Source: Desulfobacterales bacterium C00003106
Lineage (GTDB): Bacteria; Desulfobacterota; Desulfobacteria; Desulfobacterales; C00003106
NCBI GenBank assembly: GCA_001751015.1
Contig: MAXM01000178.1
Coordinates: 1-19,780 of the forward strand
Reading direction: 5' to 3'
DNA length: 19,780 nt
Made by a program: the position numbers and the translations under genes. The number at the start of each line of letters is the position of its first letter. Positions within the stretch are counted from its first letter, which is position 1. Under the pieces are notes generated by a model, which saw only the letters and a program-made list of their open reading frames with translations, made no database searches and was not told where the DNA came from. Positions 8,206 through 15,396 of the stretch are shown here, piece by piece.

Positions 8206-8838
8206 ATGAGCTATATACACGATGCCCTGAAAAAGGCGCAGAAGGACAAAGACGGCGTTTCCGCCTCGTATGACGGAGTGGTTGCCGCAACAAATACGGG
8301 CCGGTCGATTCCATTGTGGAAATGGGCGCTTGGCTTCGTGGTTTTTCTCTCGTTGCTTGCCGTAATCCTCTCGAAAACAACTCTTCAAGGGGACAAAAAT
8401 GACACGCATATTCTGTATGATGAAGGATTGCGTTATCAGAGAACCGGCAGGGCAGGGGATGCCAGGAAAAAATACCTTGCGGTGTTGAAAACCGCGCCGG
8501 ACAATGTGTCTGCGATGAACAATCTTGCTGTGATCTATCTGTCTGAAGGAAATTACCCCAAGGCTCGGAAGCTCTTTGAAAAAGCGACCGAACTGAAACC
8601 GGACTGTGTGGACGCCCATTACAATCTGGCATGTCTCCATGTCCGGACCAACAACCTGTCTGAGAGTCTCAAGCGCCTGAAAATGGCAATCAAACTTGAT
8701 GTGAGAGTCAAAGAGTGGGCACGGATGGACAAGGATTTGGTCGGGCTGCGGGGGCAGGCGGAATATGATAAACTGATGGACGTAATGGAAATGGGCGAAA
8801 GAGAAATAAGAAGCAGCAAATCACAGGATGACGAGTGA
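8206..8838 (+). CDS. GspB-like inner-membrane TPR protein
   Basis: The N-terminus MSYIHDALKKAQKDKDG matches the characteristic start of GspB-family proteins (MSYILDALKKAE). The 210-residue protein has a short cytoplasmic segment and a transmembrane helix at about 36-58. About three tetratricopeptide repeats follow at 65-165 (ARKKYLAVLKTAPDN, ARKLFEKATELKPD, LKRLKMAIKLD) in place of the usual GspB periplasmic domain. It follows exeA and precedes gspD, so it is probably the partner of the ExeA ATPase in secretin assembly. That role is inferred from context. No convincing ribosome site lies before the ATG, perhaps because the palindromic element ends 19 bp upstream. gspD begins 3 bp after its stop. 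Confidence 0.75.
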   Translation: MSYIHDALKKAQKDKDGVSASYDGVVAATNTGRSIPLWKWALGFVVFLSLLAVILSKTTLQGDKNDTHILYDEGLRYQRTGRAGDARKKYLAVLKTAPDNVSAMNNLAVIYLSEGNYPKARKLFEKATELKPDCVDAHYNLACLHVRTNNLSESLKRLKMAIKLDVRVKEWARMDKDLVGLRGQAEYDKLMDVMEMGEREIRSSKSQDDE

Positions 8839-8841
8839 CAA

Positions 8842-11010
8842 ATGAGAAATGACAAACAAAAAGAGAACAAGATGTCATCGGCAAGGTACTGTGCGATTTT
8901 ATTGATCTTTGCCCTTGCAATGCCGGGAATGCCGCTTGTGTTTGGGGCAAGGATTACGGGTGAAGAGGGGGTTTCAACTTCCGCCCCTCAGGATCATGCG
9001 GCCGGCGAGGCGCGGCCGGAAACCGTTGTTCCACCAAGACCTTTGCCCGAGGAACCACCTCCTCCCGAGGCGACTCCAACACCACTACCGCCCAAGGCGA
9101 CGCCAACACCTCCGAAAAAGGCGACGCCGCCCCCACCACCAAAGAAGAGTCCTGCCGGGGGAAAAACTGTCGCTGTAGAAAAGGAAAAAGCTCGTTTTGT
9201 GAATATTGATTTCAATAACGTGGACATAGCTCTTTTTGTCAAGTTCATGAGTGAATTGACCGGAAAGAACTTTGTTGTTGACGACAAAGTCAAGGGGAAG
9301 GTGACTATTGTTTCCCCAAAAAAGATCTCTGTGAAGGAGGCATACAAGGTCTTTGAGTCAGTGCTGGAGGTCCATGGATTCACTGCTGTTCCCGCCGGAG
9401 AAATCATTAAGATTGTTCCTGCCCTTGATGCCCGGAGCAAGAGCATAGAGACCCGCCTGAAAAAAGAGAGAATCGACGCCGAGGACAAGGTTGTAACCCA
9501 GTTGATTCCTCTTGAATATGCCAACCCGGACGAGTTGAAAAAGCTTTTTACCCCCCTGGTGTCAAAAACCAGCCTGATTATTTCCTATCCTCCCACGAGA
9601 ATGTTGATTCTGACTGATGTCCTTTCGAATATTGAACGTGTCCTGAAAATAGTAAATACAATAGATGTGATCGGTGTGGGGGAGGAGATTACAGTCATTC
9701 CCGTGGAGCATGCCGATGTCTCAAATCTTGCCAAATCCCTGACCGCTGTTTTTGCCGGCGCAAGGACAAAGAAAAAAACGGGACAGCGTATCACGCCCGT
9801 GAAGATTGTGCCGGATGAACGGACAAATGTCCTGATAATCTTTGGCACGGAAGACGAGACTCGCAAGATAAGACGCCTGATTGAACTGTTGGACAAGGCA
9901 ACACCCGCGGGTGAAAGAGATATCCATGTCTATTATCTTCAAAATGCCAATGCTGAAGAACTCGCCACCGTGCTGACAACCCTTCCCGAGAAGCAGGGAC
10001 AAGGGCCTGCAAAAGGAAAGGCCCCGGTCATTTCCAAGGAAGCCCAGATCGTGGCCGACAAGGCGACAAACAGCCTCGTGATCATGGCAGATAAAGATGA
10101 CTTTACTGTGCTTGAAAACGTGATCAAAAAACTCGATATCCCCCGAAAGATGGTCTATATCGAGGCCCTGATTATGGAAGTCAGTATGACAAAGAGCTTT
10201 GATATCGGTGTGCGGTGGCACGCTGCAGACGAAATCGGCAGCTATGGCGGAAAGGATGTCGCAGGGTTCATAGGCAATAACCCGGGAGACGTCCCGTATC
10301 CGGGCGTGGATTCCAGCGGGACCGGTGTTCTTCCGGACGGGTTTGCTCTGGGGGTCCTGGGCGACAAGATTTCGATCGCGGGAATTGAGTTTCTCAGTAT
10401 AGGAGCAGTGCTTCGCGCCTACAAAAAGGATTCGGACGTGCAGATCCTGGCAACGCCCCAGATCATGACGAGCGATAATGAGGAAGCGGAGATCACGATT
10501 GGGAAAAACGTGCCCTATATCACGAGACGGGACACATCGGCAGCCGGATCCAATGTGGACTACAGCAATTATGAATATAAAGATGTCGGGTTTGCCCTCA
10601 TAGTTACGCCCCAGATCAACCAGAAGAGGTTTGTCCGTCTGCAGTTGTCCCAGGAGGTTACACAGGTGATTCCCGAAGAATCCCAGGTGGACCGTCCCAC
10701 GACCCTGAAGAGGGTGGCTAAGACCACCGTGATTGTCAGGGACGGGAACACCATTGTTATCGGGGGTCTCATCGGCACAAGCCTGAATGATGCAACTTAC
10801 ACGGTCCCCTGTCTTGGCGATATCCCCGGCCTGGGCTGGCTTTTCAAGTCGGTATCGACCCTTGAGGAAAAGACCAACCTCTTCATATTTCTGACACCCC
10901 ATATCGTCGAAAACCCGGCGGAGGCCGCAGTGATATACGATAAGAAAAAAGAAGAGATTAACAGCGTCGAGGAAGGCGTCATCAAAATGTACGAGAAAGA
11001 AGACCTGTGA
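8842..11010 (+). CDS. gspD: Type II secretion system secretin GspD
   Basis: GspD forms the outer-membrane channel for folded proteins. The 722-residue protein has a signal peptide ending near MPLVFG-A and a proline/threonine-rich linker at about 45-108. An N0 domain (VNIDFNNVDIALFVKFMSEL onward) is followed by N1-N3 repeats to about 435 and a secretin core at about 445-690. The core contains VEALIMEVSM-like and VPCLGDIPGLGWLFKSV motifs and ends ...LFIFLTPHIVE. The ATG at 8842 is 3 bp after the TPR gene. An internal ATG at 8872 (MSSARYC) has an AAGAG six bases upstream and gives a more standard signal peptide, so the true start is uncertain. The Pro/Thr-rich insert is longer than in most GspD proteins. 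Confidence 0.95.
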   Translation: MRNDKQKENKMSSARYCAILLIFALAMPGMPLVFGARITGEEGVSTSAPQDHAAGEARPETVVPPRPLPEEPPPPEATPTPLPPKATPTPPKKATPPPPPKKSPAGGKTVAVEKEKARFVNIDFNNVDIALFVKFMSELTGKNFVVDDKVKGKVTIVSPKKISVKEAYKVFESVLEVHGFTAVPAGEIIKIVPALDARSKSIETRLKKERIDAEDKVVTQLIPLEYANPDELKKLFTPLVSKTSLIISYPPTRMLILTDVLSNIERVLKIVNTIDVIGVGEEITVIPVEHADVSNLAKSLTAVFAGARTKKKTGQRITPVKIVPDERTNVLIIFGTEDETRKIRRLIELLDKATPAGERDIHVYYLQNANAEELATVLTTLPEKQGQGPAKGKAPVISKEAQIVADKATNSLVIMADKDDFTVLENVIKKLDIPRKMVYIEALIMEVSMTKSFDIGVRWHAADEIGSYGGKDVAGFIGNNPGDVPYPGVDSSGTGVLPDGFALGVLGDKISIAGIEFLSIGAVLRAYKKDSDVQILATPQIMTSDNEEAEITIGKNVPYITRRDTSAAGSNVDYSNYEYKDVGFALIVTPQINQKRFVRLQLSQEVTQVIPEESQVDRPTTLKRVAKTTVIVRDGNTIVIGGLIGTSLNDATYTVPCLGDIPGLGWLFKSVSTLEEKTNLFIFLTPHIVENPAEAAVIYDKKKEEINSVEEGVIKMYEKEDL

Positions 11011-11011
11011 T

Positions 11012-12703
11012 ATGAAACTGATTGGCGAGATATTGAAAGAAACCTGCTCCCTTTCTGAGGATCTCCTTTCCGATGCATTGAAAGAACAGGAGGAAAAGGG
11101 GGGACGTTGGGGCGAGATCCTTGTTCGGTCGGGGGCGATTACGGAAGAGGACCTTCTAAAGGCATTGAGCGCTCAGTTTGGTATGCCGTACGTGAAAACG
11201 TTGCCGAGAGACATAAGGGAGGAAGACGATTACATAAAGACGGTCCCGATACAGTATCTGAAACGGAACAAGATCTGCCCGATCGGAGGTCCCGGTGAAG
11301 CGAGAGTCGCCTTGAATGACCCGCTCCTGTTTCAGCCCGTGGACGACCTTCGTATTATCCTCGGGCTTGATCGTATAGAGCCGGTGCTTACGACGAACGC
11401 GGAGATATTGTCTGCAATCAATCGCGCATATGATCTGAGCAAGGACTCTCCCGAGCAGTTTGTTCATGACATGGATGAAGAGGACAGTGACAGTATCATC
11501 TCGGAGATTGAAGAGACCGCTGATCTCTTGGACGATACAAGCGACGCCCCTATAATCAAGCTTGTCAACCTTACCCTTTCACAGGCAGTAAAGGCCCACG
11601 CAAGTGATATCCATATCGAACCGTATCAAACGGAGCTGCAGATCAGATACCGTGTCGATGGTATCCTGTACAATAAACTTTCGCTTCCCAAGAGGATACA
11701 GTCAACCCTGATTTCCCGTATCAAGATCATGGCTAAACTGAATATTGCGGAAAAAAGGCTCCCCCAGGACGGGAGAATTGAGATCAAGATCGCCGCAAAG
11801 AACATAGATATCCGGGTCTCGACCATCCCTACCACATTCGGGGAGCGCTTGGTCCTCCGTCTTCTTGACAAGGCGGGAATGATTCTGGACATGGAAGAAG
11901 TCGGACTCGTAAAGGAGAATCTCCGTACCCTGAAACACATTATCACGGCCCCCCACGGTATTCTTCTCGTTACAGGACCCACCGGCAGCGGCAAGACTAC
12001 GACACTCTATGCCGCGCTCAGCACCCTTAACAATCCCGATATCAATATCATGACTATCGAGGACCCTGTGGAATACCAGATCGACGGCATCAGCCAGATC
12101 CAGGTGAACCCTAAGATAGACCTCACGTTTGCGAGGGGGCTCCGATCTATAGTCCGGCAGGACCCGGACGTAATCCTTGTAGGCGAAATACGGGACACTG
12201 AGACAGCACAGATCGCTGTGCAATCATCTCTGACCGGCCACCTTGTCTTTTCCACACTTCACACCAATGATGCGGCAAGCGCTGTAACCCGTCTTATCGA
12301 TATGGGTATAGAGCCTTTCCTGATCACTTCGTCTGTTATAGCCATAGTTGCGCAACGGCTTGTCAGGGTCATCTGCGATCAATGCAAGGAGGGCTATGTT
12401 CCGCCGGATGAATCCCTGCAGAATCTTGATATAGACGGTTGGGAGATGCTGCGGGGCAACACGCTCTATCGCGGCAAGGGGTGCGACTCATGCCTGAATA
12501 CCGGCTACAGGGGACGTGTCGGGATCTTCGAGGTAATGATGATGAACGAAGACCTGAAGACCCTGATCCTGAGGACTTCGGACGCGGGCCTGATCAAGAA
12601 AGAAGCCGCTCTCCACGGCATGGCCACACTCGCCAGGGATGGCGTTCAAAAGGTATTGGAAGGGATCACAACCTTAGAAGAGGTCATTCGCGTAACCCGC
12701 TGA
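11012..12703 (+). CDS. gspE: Type II secretion system ATPase GspE
   Basis: GspE is the hexameric cytoplasmic ATPase that powers pseudopilus assembly. The 563-residue protein has an N-terminal regulatory domain at about 1-150 and the sequence LSQAVKAHASDIHIEP that starts the motor. Walker A GPTGSGKTTTLY is near 321-332, an Asp box and Walker B (ILVGEIRDTETAQIA) follow, and HLVFSTLHTNDA is the His box. A tetracysteine zinc site, CDQC near 454 and CDSC near 490, is typical of GspE rather than PilT. It starts 1 bp after gspD and ends the plus-strand locus. Its last 20 bases overlap the 3' end of the convergent moaC. No gspF follows, which is unusual. Confidence 0.95.
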   Translation: MKLIGEILKETCSLSEDLLSDALKEQEEKGGRWGEILVRSGAITEEDLLKALSAQFGMPYVKTLPRDIREEDDYIKTVPIQYLKRNKICPIGGPGEARVALNDPLLFQPVDDLRIILGLDRIEPVLTTNAEILSAINRAYDLSKDSPEQFVHDMDEEDSDSIISEIEETADLLDDTSDAPIIKLVNLTLSQAVKAHASDIHIEPYQTELQIRYRVDGILYNKLSLPKRIQSTLISRIKIMAKLNIAEKRLPQDGRIEIKIAAKNIDIRVSTIPTTFGERLVLRLLDKAGMILDMEEVGLVKENLRTLKHIITAPHGILLVTGPTGSGKTTTLYAALSTLNNPDINIMTIEDPVEYQIDGISQIQVNPKIDLTFARGLRSIVRQDPDVILVGEIRDTETAQIAVQSSLTGHLVFSTLHTNDAASAVTRLIDMGIEPFLITSSVIAIVAQRLVRVICDQCKEGYVPPDESLQNLDIDGWEMLRGNTLYRGKGCDSCLNTGYRGRVGIFEVMMMNEDLKTLILRTSDAGLIKKEAALHGMATLARDGVQKVLEGITTLEEVIRVTR

Positions 12704-13178
12704 TCTCACGGGACCATGCGCCGCTCCTGCCGCCTGATTTCCTGGTCAGCCTGATGTCGGATATGGTCATCTCTCTGTCATGGGACTTGCACATGTCATA
12801 GATCGTCAGGGCGGCGACACAGACCGCTGTCAATGCCTCCATTTCCACGCCGGTCGGGCCTGTGACCGAAACGGTTGCCATAATTGATACTTGAGAGGAG
12901 CTTGCATCAAGCAGGAAATCGACCCGGGCATGTGTAATACAAAGCGGGTGACACATGGGGATAAGCCCGGATGTCTTTTTGGCGGCCATTATCCCGGCGA
13001 TGCGGGCCGTCTCGATCACGTTTGCCTTTCTTGTCCTGTTCTCCGAGATAAGATCAAGGGTTTCGGGCCTCATTGAAATCGCCCCCCGGGCTGTTGCTTC
13101 ACGCACTGTTGGGGATTTCTCCGATACATCCACCATGCGAACCCGATCTTTGTCATCAAGGTGTGTAAGATCCGGCAT
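12684..13178 (-). CDS. moaC: Cyclic pyranopterin monophosphate synthase MoaC
   Basis: MoaC converts the GTP-derived 3',8-cyclo product of MoaA into cyclic pyranopterin monophosphate, the first stable intermediate of molybdenum-cofactor synthesis. From ATG 13178 the protein is 164 residues (E. coli 161). Its catalytic residues fall at exactly the E. coli positions: K51, H77 (MCHPL), D128 and K131 (YDMCK). The GVEMEALTA stretch is the family hallmark. This numbering supports ATG 13178 over an upstream TTG at 13196. An AAGAG lies 7 bp before that ATG. It follows the MoaE-like gene by 10 bp and is the last gene of the minus-strand operon. Its final 20 bases overlap gspE. Confidence 0.94.
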   Translation of the reverse strand: MPDLTHLDDKDRVRMVDVSEKSPTVREATARGAISMRPETLDLISENRTRKANVIETARIAGIMAAKKTSGLIPMCHPLCITHARVDFLLDASSSQVSIMATVSVTGPTGVEMEALTAVCVAALTIYDMCKSHDREMTISDIRLTRKSGGRSGAWSREISGLRE

Positions 13179-13188
13179 GCCTTTGCTC

Positions 13189-13548
13189 TTATCCAAAATA
13201 CTCTGTTTCGTTTACCACTTCCTTTTTTATCCTGTCTATCACTTCCGAAAGGACAGGCAAGGCCTTCTTTCTGGTGCTGCCTGCTATTACCACCACCATG
13301 ATATCCTCACCTTGCTGCAACAATCCTTCCCTGATATCTGCTATGATATCGATAATCCCCGGTCTTTGCCTCTGTTCGGCAAGAATATCTTCGAGGCGGT
13401 TCCGGTCGACCTTGACATCAAGGGCTGAAACCGGTCGCCCGGAAAGAGATCTCCCGCGCACCACACCGTTGTGACAGAGAATCATCCCGCATTCCGGATA
13501 CCGGGGATCTTGTTTTATTGCGTGGATCATTGAGGCGGGATCAATCAT
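13189..13548 (-). CDS. MoaE-like protein (molybdopterin synthase large subunit family)
   Basis: The 119-residue product resembles MoaE. Residues 20-33 (CGMILCHNGVVRGR) match the strand ending in the conserved arginine of MoaE (TGKVR). STRKKALPVLSEVIDRIK at 91-108 matches the segment containing E. coli R104 and K119 (here R93 and K108). MoaE with thiocarboxylated MoaD inserts the dithiolene sulfurs of molybdopterin. The protein is shorter than E. coli MoaE (about 150 residues), and the position of the second catalytic lysine, K126, is not a lysine in a simple alignment. It ends ETEYFG. The ATG overlaps the stop of the upstream uridylyltransferase by 8 bases (ATGATTGA), and moaC lies downstream. 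Family membership is likely but activity is uncertain. Confidence 0.7.
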   Translation of the reverse strand: MIDPASMIHAIKQDPRYPECGMILCHNGVVRGRSLSGRPVSALDVKVDRNRLEDILAEQRQRPGIIDIIADIREGLLQQGEDIMVVVIAGSTRKKALPVLSEVIDRIKKEVVNETEYFG

Positions 13549-15004
13549 CTATCGTCATCCTCCCGCCTTCCAGGTCAGCGCCGTCTATGACTGTGCCTTG
13601 CGGAACCGTGTACTGTTTTTTACCCCTGTTTACGATCTTTACCTTTCCCCTGATCACAACGCCTGCTTCGAATTTGACATCGCCTTTGATATCAAGGGAT
13701 TCACATGCGATCAGAGACGGAACGCCTTGGGCAAAGCGCTCCTTTAACTGGTCGATCATCTTATAATACTCGGAATCGAGTCTGATCAGAGGGGCGGGCA
13801 GGGTCCTTTTCGGATTCTTGATTACGTTGTAGTCATCGGTGCGTATAAAACAGTCCGACCAGAGGGCCAGGAGGTCATTGCACTGCTTTACCGGTCTGAA
13901 TCTGGTTCTCGGGACCCGGATGGCGTCGGCCCCGTCAAATACGGAAATTGCAGCGCCCATGGCGGTTTCGACCTGGTATACAGGCGGGCTTGATTTGTCA
14001 CGGGGATCGCATGTTTTTGGATTTCTGATCAGGGGAAGGAGGATCATATTGTTGTTTGCGCGAAGATGCTCCTTTAACGCGAGGAGGTTTATCCATATAT
14101 TGTTTGTATTAAAGTAACGATACAGATTGATATCCTGGAATTGACCTGCCTCTTCATCCGGACACTGTGCGGATTCCCTCAGTACCAGGCGGCCATTTTC
14201 CCTGAGCCGAGCCAGGTGGCCGCCTTTTTTGTCCATCCTGGTCCTGTCAGCCACTTCCATCAGAAACGGAAGGTTGTTCTTGGCAAATAACCCGAGAATC
14301 TGCGTATCCATAACAGCGCCAAGGTTGTCTGAATTAGAGATAAACGCATAGATTATCCCCGCATCAATGAGCTTGGTCAGTATACCTGATGTCCATAGGG
14401 CGATGTATATGTCGCCATGGCCCGGGGGATTCCATTCCAGCGTCCGATCCTGAGGCCATTCCGCCGGCGCCATACTCTCCTGCAAGATCTTTGGGACTTT
14501 AAACTGAAGAAAGCTGCAAGGTATGTCGGTCTTAATGCCTTTATGTCCGGCCAATGCCTTTTCTGTGTCTTCATCCGTCCTGAAGCTGTTCATCAGAATC
14601 AGGGGCATCTTGTTTGCGTGTTTTTCTCTATATCTCAACACCTGTTTGACTGTGATATCGAGAAAATTCATACCTTCTTTTATTTCAAGCAGGGATTTGG
14701 CGCGTTCCAGCCCCATACTCGTGCCAAGCCCGCCATTCAACTTGATGATCGCCGCCTTATGGAGCATGGATCGTCCAAGATCAGACAGGTCATCCATACG
14801 TTCAAGGTCGGAGATTTCCGCAGGTTCTATCGAACCTATATCGTTTTGGGTCAGAAGGCCTGTTTCACCTTTTAAGAGCGCTTCATAGTAATATCTGAAC
14901 GTATCAATTACTATAGATGGAAGTCCTGCGCGGGCCATTTTTTTTTCAAACGGTTCAAATTTCTCATTGATTGCTCTTGCAGTGTACGGCATTTGACATG
15001 TCAT
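13541..15004 (-). CDS. UTP-glucose-1-phosphate uridylyltransferase, eukaryotic-type UDPGP family
   Basis: The 487-residue enzyme belongs to the UDPGP family (Pfam PF01704), the eukaryotic-like type that makes UDP-glucose from UTP and glucose-1-phosphate. It is not the short bacterial GalU type. The nucleotide-binding loop KLNGGLGTSMGLERAKS lies at about 88-104. MPLILMNSFRTDEDT, NPPGHGDIYIAL and FISNSDNLGA are further family signatures. An AAAGGA ribosome site at 15011-15016, six bases before ATG 15004, selects that start over an in-frame TTG at 15019. A close relative acting on N-acetylhexosamine phosphates cannot be excluded without alignment, but the motifs favour glucose-1-phosphate. It heads an operon with the MoaE-like gene and moaC, a link with no obvious metabolic logic. 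Confidence 0.88.
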   Translation of the reverse strand: MTCQMPYTARAINEKFEPFEKKMARAGLPSIVIDTFRYYYEALLKGETGLLTQNDIGSIEPAEISDLERMDDLSDLGRSMLHKAAIIKLNGGLGTSMGLERAKSLLEIKEGMNFLDITVKQVLRYREKHANKMPLILMNSFRTDEDTEKALAGHKGIKTDIPCSFLQFKVPKILQESMAPAEWPQDRTLEWNPPGHGDIYIALWTSGILTKLIDAGIIYAFISNSDNLGAVMDTQILGLFAKNNLPFLMEVADRTRMDKKGGHLARLRENGRLVLRESAQCPDEEAGQFQDINLYRYFNTNNIWINLLALKEHLRANNNMILLPLIRNPKTCDPRDKSSPPVYQVETAMGAAISVFDGADAIRVPRTRFRPVKQCNDLLALWSDCFIRTDDYNVIKNPKRTLPAPLIRLDSEYYKMIDQLKERFAQGVPSLIACESLDIKGDVKFEAGVVIRGKVKIVNRGKKQYTVPQGTVIDGADLEGGRMTIDD

Positions 15005-15010
15005 ATTTGT

Positions 15011-15016
15011 TCCTTT
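15011..15016 (-). promoter_or_regulatory. Ribosome binding site of the uridylyltransferase
   Basis: AAAGGA on the minus strand is 6 bases before ATG 15004 and lies inside the reading frame that would start at TTG 15019. This decides the start. Confidence 0.8.
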
Positions 15017-15053
15017 CAAAACAAGCCCTGATCAGAATCACCCCTTTAAGGAT

Positions 15054-15082
15054 TGAATAACAAAACTCATTGGACAAGTCAA
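15054..15082 (-). promoter_or_regulatory. Candidate promoter of the uridylyltransferase-moaC operon
   Basis: On the minus strand TTGACT (15082-15077) is followed 17 bp later by TATTCA (15059-15054). A start about 7 bases on would leave a leader of roughly 40 nt before ATG 15004. The -35 box is good and the -10 box is weak. Confidence 0.4.
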
Positions 15083-15115
15083 CAAGACAAGGGGGTCTCG
15101 CGTTTCTGCACCCGA

Positions 15116-15185
15116 TTGAATAGCGGTAACCGTTCACGGGTTCAGGGTTCAAAGGTTCTGAACCCGTGAACGGTTTTGAATAGCG
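15116..15185. repeat. 50-bp hairpin between 10-bp direct repeats
   Basis: Two perfect 18-base arms, AACCGTTCACGGGTTCAG at 15128-15145 and its complement at 15158-15175, enclose a 12-nt loop. The hairpin is flanked by identical copies of TTGAATAGCG at 15116-15125 and 15176-15185. It lies between the two candidate divergent promoters. The direct repeats look like a target duplication around a very small inserted palindrome. A transcript terminator is less likely because no T-run follows. Confidence 0.75.
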
Positions 15186-15186
15186 T

Positions 15187-15215
15187 TTGACACACGAATT
15201 TATGTGGCGTATACG
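15187..15215 (+). promoter_or_regulatory. Candidate fumC promoter
   Basis: A perfect TTGACA (15187-15192) is followed by a 17-bp spacer and TATACG (15210-15215). Transcription would start near 15222, so the whole palindromic element at 15216-15339 would sit in the fumC leader of about 175 nt. Confidence 0.5.
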
Positions 15216-15339
15216 TATAGACCTTCAGATAATTAATTGCACAAGGCTAGAGAGAAAAATTCGAGTAAGGCGTACATTGGGTACGTTGTCGAGGATTTTG
15301 ACCGATAACGCCGTGCAATTATTTATGTGAAGGTCTATA
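15216..15339. mobile_element. Palindromic MITE-like element, copy 3 (different ends)
   Basis: The terminal inverted repeats 15216-15242 and 15313-15339 match at 25 of 27 positions; the outermost bases are TATAGACCTTCA. The centre is CGTAC-ATTGG-GTACG (15271-15285). The inner segment TCGAGGATTTTGACCGAT (15289-15306) resembles the inner segment of copy 1 on its minus strand and of copy 2, although the ends are unrelated. No ORF is present. It lies directly downstream of the candidate fumC -10 box. Confidence 0.75.
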
Positions 15340-15396
15340 GGTTGAATCTACACCCTTTTTCGGTATGAACCAGCACAGCAGGAGTTATTTTTTTCT

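Noticed and set aside
8047..8640. Minus-strand frames opposite the gspB-like gene and element copy 2
   Set aside because: They run through the palindromic element and the TPR gene, and no domain is recognisable.
9721..10902. 393-codon minus-strand open frame opposite gspD
   Set aside because: Its composition mirrors the codons of the secretin. No family motif is visible, and the plus-strand frame is clearly GspD.
13179..13196. TTG start for moaC at 13196
   Set aside because: It overlaps the MoaE-like stop and adds six residues not seen in MoaC. ATG 13178 puts all catalytic residues at E. coli numbers.
15005..15019. TTG start for the uridylyltransferase at 15019
   Set aside because: The AAAGGA ribosome site for ATG 15004 lies within this extension.
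15128..15175. Intrinsic terminator
   Set aside because: The stem is strong but no T-run follows on either strand, and the flanking genes diverge, so no transcript should end here.
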